A stretch of 47,445 bases of DNA from an uncultured Acidobacteriota bacterium (GTDB lineage Bacteria; Acidobacteriota; UBA6911; RPQK01; JAJDTT01): assembly GCA_951812665.1 (NCBI GenBank), contig CATOST010000053.1, positions 1 to 47,445 of the forward strand, given 5' to 3'. Positions 41,972 to 47,445 of the stretch are shown one piece after another. Within the stretch, counting starts at the first letter, position 1, and every line of letters begins with the position of its first letter. A model generated the notes under the pieces. That model had not been told where the DNA came from. It saw only the letters and a list, made by a program, of their open reading frames with translations, and made no database searches. Position numbers and translations under genes: made by a program.

Positions 41972-44671
41972 TCAACTGCCCCCCTGATCCGTTCCGGGAA
42001 AGTACCGGTTGGCAAAGGATCGGATGTGACTGGGTGTGACGTTCCGGATGACCGAAACGTACTCCCGCGGCGACCGGGAGTCGGTCTTGGAAAAGGCGCT
42101 CAAGGCCAGTTGAAGGAGCAGGTTCTGCCGATCCTGGCGGAGAGCGTGATGGTGGGTGATGGCGCCCACGATGGCACTCAGGACGTCGTTCCTGGAGAAC
42201 TGGACCTGGGGGAGGCTGGAGAGCAACGCCAACAACTCGCGCCGAGCCTCCTGCTCCCGCCCCTCGATGGACGACACCGAGGCGAACAGGGCACCCCGGC
42301 TCAGTGTCGACTGAAAGTGGAGATCCGGGTCGGACAGTGTCGGGCTTCCCGCGGGCACCAGATCCCGGATCTGAGGACTCAGCAGAAGGTGTTTCCAGAC
42401 GTCGGCGACGTAGGAGTCGCGGGTCCCATAGGAGGGTCCGGGCAGTCCCAGCATCACCACGCCCTCCCGCTCCACGATGACCGGTTCGGGATCGGACTGA
42501 CTTGGCTCCTCCTCGATCTCCTCTTCCTCATCCTTGCGAACCGCCCAGCGGCGCTGATAGCGGCTGTTGGCCAGTTGGGAGATGAAGTCATCCAGGAAGG
42601 AGGTCCCCTCGATGTCTCCCAGGATGAAAATCCAGGGATGGACGCCCTGCATCCGAATCCGGAGCCATTCGTCGACGTTCTGCAGCTCCAGCCGTGAGAC
42701 CGACTCCCGCGTCCCGAACCGGTCCAGGCCATACGGATGAGAGCGGTAAAGGAGTGAGCGGGTCCTGCGAAGGGGGCGGGAACGGTCGTCATCCTGCCAG
42801 CTCCGGATCTCGGCAAGCAGTTGTTGCCGTTCCAGGACCAGGGACTGCTTGTCCAGCGCCGACTCCCGGTACCAATCGATCAGAAATTCCAGAATCTCGG
42901 GAAGATGGCGGGAAAGCGCAGTGCAGCGGAGGCCGAAGAAATCCAGTTCGTTGACCACTTGGATGTCGGCGCCCATGAGCTCCAGGTCGTACCAGCGGAG
43001 CTCCCCCTTTTCTTCCACGGTCTGGCGGAGTGTGCTGCGGACCATGAGCTCCGTGATCCCGGCGTTTCCAGCCGACTCCTGGATCCGGCCACCCGGAAAG
43101 AACACGCCCAGGTGAACCAGAGGCGCCGTATGCTCTTCCTGGAAGTAGACGGAAGGTCCTCTCAGGATCGACGTGGATTTGAATTCCGGCCGCGAGAACC
43201 GGGGCTGGAACCGAACCGGCGCGAAGTCATCGCCCCGCGCCGACTTCAGGGGAGAATCCTGCTGCCGAAGGGTTGCCGGCGGCACCAGCAGGCCCAACAT
43301 CTCCTGGAAGGATGACGCCGAGAAGGTTCGTTTCTCCGCGGTCGCCGGATAGTATTCCAAGACCGACAAACGGTTGAGCTTCAGGTACTTGGAAGCGGCT
43401 TCCCGCACCCGGGCCGGGGTCATGGATTGGACCCGGTCGACGGTCTCCGGTCCCTGCCAGAAGCGGCCGGCCGCCTCCATCCTGGCCTGACGGACCGCCC
43501 GCCGCCGAAGACTGTTCTGGTCCCGGTAGGAGTCCTTCACCAAGAGAGCCTTGGCCCGGTTGAGCAGGCCCGGCGTGATCCCCTGCTGTTTGATGTCCTC
43601 CACGACGGCCAGGGTTTCAACTTCCACCCGGTCGATCCGCCCGGGGGAAACCGCCAGGGAGACCCAGAAGAGGCCCGTCCCGGAATCGGCCTCGACCCGG
43701 GACTGCGACCAAACGGCCGTTCCTGGTTGGACCAGCCTCTGATGGAGCAAGGAGCTTTTCCCTTGACCGAGAAGGTATGCCAGGAGCAGCAGGGCCTCGT
43801 GATCGGGGTGAGCGAGACCCGGAATACTGTAGCCCAGCAGCACGTGAGCCTGCTGCAGCTCACCGGTCAGGTGGCGGTAGGTCAGTCGCGTCACGGAGGG
43901 ACGCCAGGGCTTGCTTTCAGGCTTCTTCGACCGCCGCCGAACCCGCTCCGTCCCCGCCGGACGGCTGCCATAAATGCGGGCCACGTGTTCCAGCACCTGG
44001 TTCCGCAGCACGGCGCCGGAAACGGACAGAATCAACCGGGACGGGTGATAGCGCTCCCGGTGCAGCCGGACCAATGCCTCGTGGAGATCCTCCGTGCGGG
44101 CCGCCGACCCCACCCCGGGCAGAATTCCCTCCAGCAATCTGGCCCGGGACAACTCCCGCGGAGAGTGCTGGAGCATGCGGTCCTGCTCCTGTACCGCCGC
44201 CACGGCCCGCTCCAACTCCGGGGCCGTTGGAGCCGGCGAGTCCAGCAGGTGGGAATGAGCCTTCAGCGCGTCTTCCAGATGGGCGGCGGGAGCCGTCGAG
44301 ACGAAAGACGGTCCCGTGAGCCCGGCTTCAGGCCTCAGCTTCAAGGCCGCCTCGAAACTCAGGGTCTTGAGCTTTTCGTTGGCCAGGAGAAGCTCGGACA
44401 GCAACCTCTCCCGGCGCCGGTCGTCCGGAGCCCCGGTGGACCCGCGCAGATGCGTGACCACGGACGCCAGGGGAGCTGCGGGGTGTTCTTCGATCAGGAG
44501 GGTCAGGCCGTTCCTGAATACGACCCGAATCAGGTTTTTCCGGTCCTCCCGGTGAGTCAAGTTCCGCTCATACTCGGGCCGGGAGAGGTCCCGGCGTCCG
44601 GCCTGGCGTTTGGCTCCGGAAAGGGACAGGCTCAGGAGCAGAAACGAGAGTCCGAAAACCACTGCTCTCAT
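41972..44671 (-). CDS. M16 (insulinase/PqqL-like) family protein without zinc-binding motif
   Basis: About 899 aa with a signal peptide (VVFGLSFLLLSLSLSGAKRQ). Two M16 half-molecules are recognisable: RVVFRNGLTLLIEEH at the start of the first and PLVHLGVFFPGGRIQESAGN in the second. M16 enzymes carry HxxEH about 15 residues after such a start. Here the position reads GAPDDRRRERLLSELL in the first half and GITELMVRSTLRQT in the second, so neither half can bind zinc. A non-catalytic partner or chaperone-like role is likely. The gene is divergent from the ECF sigma gene across 74 bp. Confidence 0.88.
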   Translation of the reverse strand: MRAVVFGLSFLLLSLSLSGAKRQAGRRDLSRPEYERNLTHREDRKNLIRVVFRNGLTLLIEEHPAAPLASVVTHLRGSTGAPDDRRRERLLSELLLANEKLKTLSFEAALKLRPEAGLTGPSFVSTAPAAHLEDALKAHSHLLDSPAPTAPELERAVAAVQEQDRMLQHSPRELSRARLLEGILPGVGSAARTEDLHEALVRLHRERYHPSRLILSVSGAVLRNQVLEHVARIYGSRPAGTERVRRRSKKPESKPWRPSVTRLTYRHLTGELQQAHVLLGYSIPGLAHPDHEALLLLAYLLGQGKSSLLHQRLVQPGTAVWSQSRVEADSGTGLFWVSLAVSPGRIDRVEVETLAVVEDIKQQGITPGLLNRAKALLVKDSYRDQNSLRRRAVRQARMEAAGRFWQGPETVDRVQSMTPARVREAASKYLKLNRLSVLEYYPATAEKRTFSASSFQEMLGLLVPPATLRQQDSPLKSARGDDFAPVRFQPRFSRPEFKSTSILRGPSVYFQEEHTAPLVHLGVFFPGGRIQESAGNAGITELMVRSTLRQTVEEKGELRWYDLELMGADIQVVNELDFFGLRCTALSRHLPEILEFLIDWYRESALDKQSLVLERQQLLAEIRSWQDDDRSRPLRRTRSLLYRSHPYGLDRFGTRESVSRLELQNVDEWLRIRMQGVHPWIFILGDIEGTSFLDDFISQLANSRYQRRWAVRKDEEEEIEEEPSQSDPEPVIVEREGVVMLGLPGPSYGTRDSYVADVWKHLLLSPQIRDLVPAGSPTLSDPDLHFQSTLSRGALFASVSSIEGREQEARRELLALLSSLPQVQFSRNDVLSAIVGAITHHHALRQDRQNLLLQLALSAFSKTDSRSPREYVSVIRNVTPSHIRSFANRYFPGTDQGGS

Positions 44672-44745
44672 GTTCAAATCGTAGCAATCGGGGGTTCCGA
44701 ACTCAATTTGGAATTGGGCAGGGAACCCGGTAATCTAGAGTTGTC

Positions 44746-45342
44746 ATGAAGGCAAAAGCACTGGACCAAGGGGACTTGATAGAGGGTCTCAAGAGCCGGG
44801 ACACCAAGGTCATCGACACCTTCGTGGATCAGTTTTCCCGCCCTCTCTTCGGAGTGATCCTAAACTACACCAAGAACCCGTCCGACGCTGAGGAGATCCT
44901 CCAGGACACGCTGCTCAGGGTCATCCGCAAGATCGACACCTTCCGGCAGCAGAGTGACATCTGGCCCTGGATGAAGAGAATCGCCGTGAACAACAGCATC
45001 ATGTGGCTGCGCAAGCGCAAGCGGCAGCGGGAGATCCAATTGGACGACTGGATGCCCCGTTTCCGGGAGAATGGCGAACTGACGTATCCGATCTTCGGCT
45101 GGACCGGGGACCCGGAAGAGGTTTTCCTGAATCGGGAGCTGTCGGCGCAACTCTACCAGGCCATACAGTCCCTGCCTTTCGCATATCGGGCGCCGGTCGT
45201 GCTCCGGGATATCGACGGATATCCGATTCGGCAGATCGCTTCCCTGTTGGGCCTCAAGGAGGCCACCACCAAGACCAGGATTCATCGAGCTCGCCTCTTC
45301 TTGCGGGAGAAGCTGGCTCGCTACCATGACGGGAGGACATGA
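44746..45342 (+). CDS. ECF-type RNA polymerase sigma factor
   Basis: 198 aa. Region 2 runs from about residue 25 to 95 (NPSDAEEILQDTLLRVIRKI and WPWMKRIAVNNSIMWLRKR). Region 4 is at about 135-190 with YRAPVVLRDIDGYPIRQIAS and LKEATTKTRIHRARL forming the -35-binding helix-turn-helix. The stop overlaps the start of the zinc-finger gene (ATGA), the standard sigma/anti-sigma pairing. The regulon is unknown, and no convincing ECF promoter was found upstream. Confidence 0.95.
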   Translation: MKAKALDQGDLIEGLKSRDTKVIDTFVDQFSRPLFGVILNYTKNPSDAEEILQDTLLRVIRKIDTFRQQSDIWPWMKRIAVNNSIMWLRKRKRQREIQLDDWMPRFRENGELTYPIFGWTGDPEEVFLNRELSAQLYQAIQSLPFAYRAPVVLRDIDGYPIRQIASLLGLKEATTKTRIHRARLFLREKLARYHDGRT

Positions 45343-45653
45343 AATTCAGAAATCGGCGCACTGATCTGCTCACGTGCAAGGAGTGCATCCACCTGCTTCT
45401 GGACTATGCCGACGGCTCCATGGACCCCGAAGTCCGGCGCAAGCTGGACGAACACCTGTCCGCCTGTCCGCCCTGTCAGCACTATCTCCGCAGTTACACG
45501 TCCTGTACGGAAATGGTCCAACAGCTGCGAGACCAGGAGGCGCAGGTTCCGGGGGAACTCCAGGACCGGCTCAAGTCGTTTCTGAGGGAGCAGGTGAACC
45601 TGCCGTGGCCCGAGCCACGCCGGCGCCGGGCGAAGTGGTCCAAGAGATCCTGA
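45339..45653 (+). CDS. zinc-finger (zf-HC2) anti-sigma factor, soluble
   Basis: 104 aa. The ZAS zinc site is visible as Cys-x2-Cys (LTCKECIH) and His-x3-Cys-x2-Cys (DEHLSACPPC). The C-terminal half is basic (RRRRAKWSKRS) and has no transmembrane segment, so unlike many partners this protein should be cytoplasmic. It is coupled to the sigma gene by a 4-bp overlap and presumably sequesters it, releasing it on a redox or metal cue. Confidence 0.9.
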   Translation: MKFRNRRTDLLTCKECIHLLLDYADGSMDPEVRRKLDEHLSACPPCQHYLRSYTSCTEMVQQLRDQEAQVPGELQDRLKSFLREQVNLPWPEPRRRRAKWSKRS

Positions 45654-45670
45654 TCCGGTAAGCGGCAGGA

Positions 45671-46660
45671 TCAGGGAGGAAGGCTCTCCACCTCGCGGGC
45701 CAGCTTCGAGTCGACGTTGGCTCCGGTGGCAATGAGGCAGACGCTGTCCCAAGTCAAGCGATCGCTGTCTTTCGGCTGCCTCCTGAGCTTCAGCGCCGCG
45801 GCGAGGGCGGCGGCTCCGGCGCCCTCAGGCAAGGTCCCCGTGACCTGTTGGAAGAGGCGCATGGCTCGCTTCAACTCGGTCTCTGAGACCAGGACCATCC
45901 GGTCCACCACCTCCAACATGAGGTCCACGGCCTCGGGGATGGCGACTCGGACCGCCATGCCCCCGGCGAAGGTTTCGGCCGTAGCGGTGTCCGTCGGCCT
46001 GCCGTTGGCGAAGGACAAGGCCATGCAGGGCGCCTCTTCCGACTGGACCCCGATGATCTGAACCGCCGGGTTCGCCGCCTTCAGACTGCTGGCGAGCCCT
46101 CCGATCAGCGCGCCGTTTCCGACCGGTACGAAGACCGCCTCCAAGTCGGGCTGCTGGGCGGCCAGCTCCAGCCCTATGGTCGAAGTCCCCTCGACGATCC
46201 GGGCCGACTTTCCATCCTCGATGAAACGATGACCCGGTTTAAAACCGCGCGCCAGCAATATCTCCTTGCCTTCGTCCAGATCACGTCCCAGCAGCTCCAG
46301 ATCGGCTCCGAACTCCCGGATCAGCGCCAACTTGCTCTCATCCGCGCCCACCGGCGCCACTACAGTCAGAGGCATCCCGTGCTGCCGGCAAGCGTAGGCC
46401 ATGGCCGCACCGTGGTTCCCGGTCGAAACCGTGTAGAGCCTGGAGATTCCGGGATCTGTAACCAGATCGGCCACCAGGTTCAATGCACCGCGGATCTTGA
46501 AGGATCGGACCGGACTCTCGTACTCATGCTTGACGTAGACTCTGGTCCCCAGGAGCCGTGACAGGTCATCCTCCAGGGTCAAACGAGTCGGTGGCACCCA
46601 CCGCCGGACCTCTTTCAATGCGGCCAGCGATCGCTCCGGCGACGGTCTCAGCCCGGCCAT
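45671..46660 (-). CDS. PLP-dependent threonine/serine dehydratase-like enzyme
   Basis: 329 aa from ATG 46660; GTG 46690 would add ten glycine-rich residues. Fold-type II PLP enzyme with the Schiff-base Lys55 in VRSFKIRGA, the substrate loop STGNHGAAMAYA and the phosphate-binding glycine loop VGNGALIGG (180-188). There is no C-terminal ACT regulatory domain, so it resembles catabolic threonine/serine dehydratases rather than biosynthetic IlvA. The product would be a 2-oxoacid and ammonia. Its stop faces the anti-sigma gene stop. Confidence 0.92.
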   Translation of the reverse strand: MAGLRPSPERSLAALKEVRRWVPPTRLTLEDDLSRLLGTRVYVKHEYESPVRSFKIRGALNLVADLVTDPGISRLYTVSTGNHGAAMAYACRQHGMPLTVVAPVGADESKLALIREFGADLELLGRDLDEGKEILLARGFKPGHRFIEDGKSARIVEGTSTIGLELAAQQPDLEAVFVPVGNGALIGGLASSLKAANPAVQIIGVQSEEAPCMALSFANGRPTDTATAETFAGGMAVRVAIPEAVDLMLEVVDRMVLVSETELKRAMRLFQQVTGTLPEGAGAAALAAALKLRRQPKDSDRLTWDSVCLIATGANVDSKLAREVESLPP

Positions 46661-46940
46661 TTCAGAACCACCCCCGCCTTGGGCCTTCACGCTGTTCTCG
46701 GCCGTGGTTCGCGGATCTGGCCAAATCGGCCAACACCATCGAATCGAGGATAAATATCCGGCTCCAATCCATGGTCCCCTCCCGTTGCGAAAAGATCGAA
46801 GTCATCACGATGCGCCGCACTGAAGAAAACCACATCTCCCATTCACCTTCCAGGCCGTAGAATTGGACAACCTTCGAAGCCGATAGTCACAATGATAGGG
46901 AGTAGTCACCAGATTGTTCCTGAATGTGAGGAGGTGGATG

Positions 46941-47445
46941 ATGAAACATCTATTCGGGATCGGCTTGACCGGGATTATTCTTTCGGCGTTCCCGTTCGGT
47001 CCTGGCGCCTGGGCACAGTTGGCGAGCGACGACTCGGTCACGGGAGGCGCGGCCACCGCCACGGCGACGCTGGCGGGCGGATGTTTCTGGTGCGTCGAAG
47101 CGGACCTGGAGAAGGTCGACGGCGTCAAGGAGGTGATCTCCGGCTACGCCGGCGGGGCCGAGGTGAATCCGACCTACAAGCAGGTCTCCGCCGGCAGGAC
47201 CGGCCACGTCGAGGCGGTGCAGGCCATCTACGATCCTGCGCGGGTGACGTTCAGCCGGTTGCTGGAGGTGTTCTGGAAGCACGTCGATCCCACCGACGCC
47301 GGCGGCCAGTTCGTGGACCGGGGACCCCACTACCGGACGGTCATCTTCTACGAGGACCAGATGCAGCGGAAACTGGCCGAGGAATCGAAACAGCGACTGG
47401 AGGAATCCGGCGTGTTCGATCGGCCCATCGTGACCGAGATCAGGG
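46941..47445 (+). CDS. msrA: exported peptide methionine sulfoxide reductase MsrA (3' end outside window)
   Basis: 168 codons are visible before the window ends. AGGAGG at 46929-46934 favours ATG 46941 over the adjacent ATG 46938. A signal peptide (FGIGLTGIILSAFPFGPG ... AWAQ) precedes the catalytic motif GGCFWC (reactive Cys48). ISGYAGG, HVEAVQAIYDP and HYRTVIFY are further family landmarks. The enzyme reduces methionine-S-sulfoxide, here in the periplasm, repairing oxidised surface proteins. Resolving cysteines would lie beyond the window. Confidence 0.95.
   Translation, partial: MKHLFGIGLTGIILSAFPFGPGAWAQLASDDSVTGGAATATATLAGGCFWCVEADLEKVDGVKEVISGYAGGAEVNPTYKQVSAGRTGHVEAVQAIYDPARVTFSRLLEVFWKHVDPTDAGGQFVDRGPHYRTVIFYEDQMQRKLAEESKQRLEESGVFDRPIVTEIR

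Noticed and set aside
44678..44745. Autoregulatory ECF promoter upstream of the sigma gene
   Set aside because: A GGAAC-like box exists, but the only GTC-like -10 would touch the start codon, so the spacing is not credible.
43427..44749. 440-codon open frame on the plus strand
   Set aside because: Antisense to the M16 gene; no domain and no ribosome site.
1..47445. CRISPR array, rRNA genes, integrase or replication origin
   Set aside because: No regularly spaced direct repeats, no rRNA-like blocks and no integrase or DnaA-box cluster were seen anywhere in the window.

Overview
The window looks like a chromosomal contig from an uncultured, GC-rich Gram-negative bacterium, most probably an acidobacterium or a relative. 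The reasons are gene content rather than a marker gene: a CRTAC1/ASPIC-UnbV protein beside a block of secreted TPR proteins, a Tat-exported Gfo/Idh/MocA oxidoreductase, a PQQ-type beta-propeller, enolase-superfamily, PhyH and Ldh_2 catabolic genes, and a PMM plus bifunctional PGI/PMI pair. No rRNA or complete tRNA is present, so the assignment is an inference.

Layout. (A) 1-14.5 kb has visibly lower GC. It holds the tail of a TPR protein, a 676-aa CRTAC1-type protein, three convergent secreted TPR genes, a CehA-like metallohydrolase fused to an OmpA peptidoglycan-binding domain, a Tat-exported Gfo/Idh/MocA protein, a GH63-like glycosidase and a D-2-hydroxyacid dehydrogenase. (B) 14.6-16.4 kb is a scar: the 3' half of a tRNA-Asn gene (a classic integration footprint), a RelE/HigB2-type toxin killed by a frameshift and two stops next to its intact antitoxin, a transposase remnant, and an orphan HigA. 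(C) 16.4-22.8 kb is a minus-strand catabolic operon running cupin, PQQ-like propeller, atypical Nramp transporter, mandelate-racemase-like enzyme, Ldh_2 and PhyH. (D) 22.9-27.2 kb is a plus-strand set: a frameshifted ThDP enzyme, a PaaK/LuxE-like ligase and an aldehyde-dehydrogenase/acyl-CoA-reductase-like protein. (E) 27.2-37.4 kb is a defence-like or accessory region. It opens with a perfect 14-bp inverted repeat, then an AAA_14/DUF4143 ATPase translationally coupled to a 1342-aa NACHT-like NTPase that ends in a PD-(D/E)xK nuclease-like domain. A second DUF4143 ATPase, a VapBC pair with a visible operator, and a DUF2283 two-gene unit follow, with a TIGR02206 membrane protein and an amidohydrolase between them. 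(F) 37.5-47.4 kb returns to core-like metabolism: M20 peptidase, a DapF homologue with both catalytic cysteines replaced by serine, phosphomannomutase, PGI/PMI, a degenerate M16 protein, an ECF sigma/zinc-finger anti-sigma pair, a threonine-dehydratase-like enzyme and a secreted MsrA running off the end.

The best candidate for an undescribed system is the two-gene cassette at 27245-32567. It pairs a small ATPase carrying an EVK nuclease-like signature with a very large NACHT-like NTPase that has its nuclease-like domain at the C terminus, preceded by a hairpin directly at the first start codon. A defence role is inferred from architecture and neighbours, not demonstrated.

Other points worth following are the Cys-to-Ser DapF, the tRNA-Asn scar coinciding with a composition change, the OmpA-anchored metallohydrolase and the Nramp relative without metal-binding motifs.
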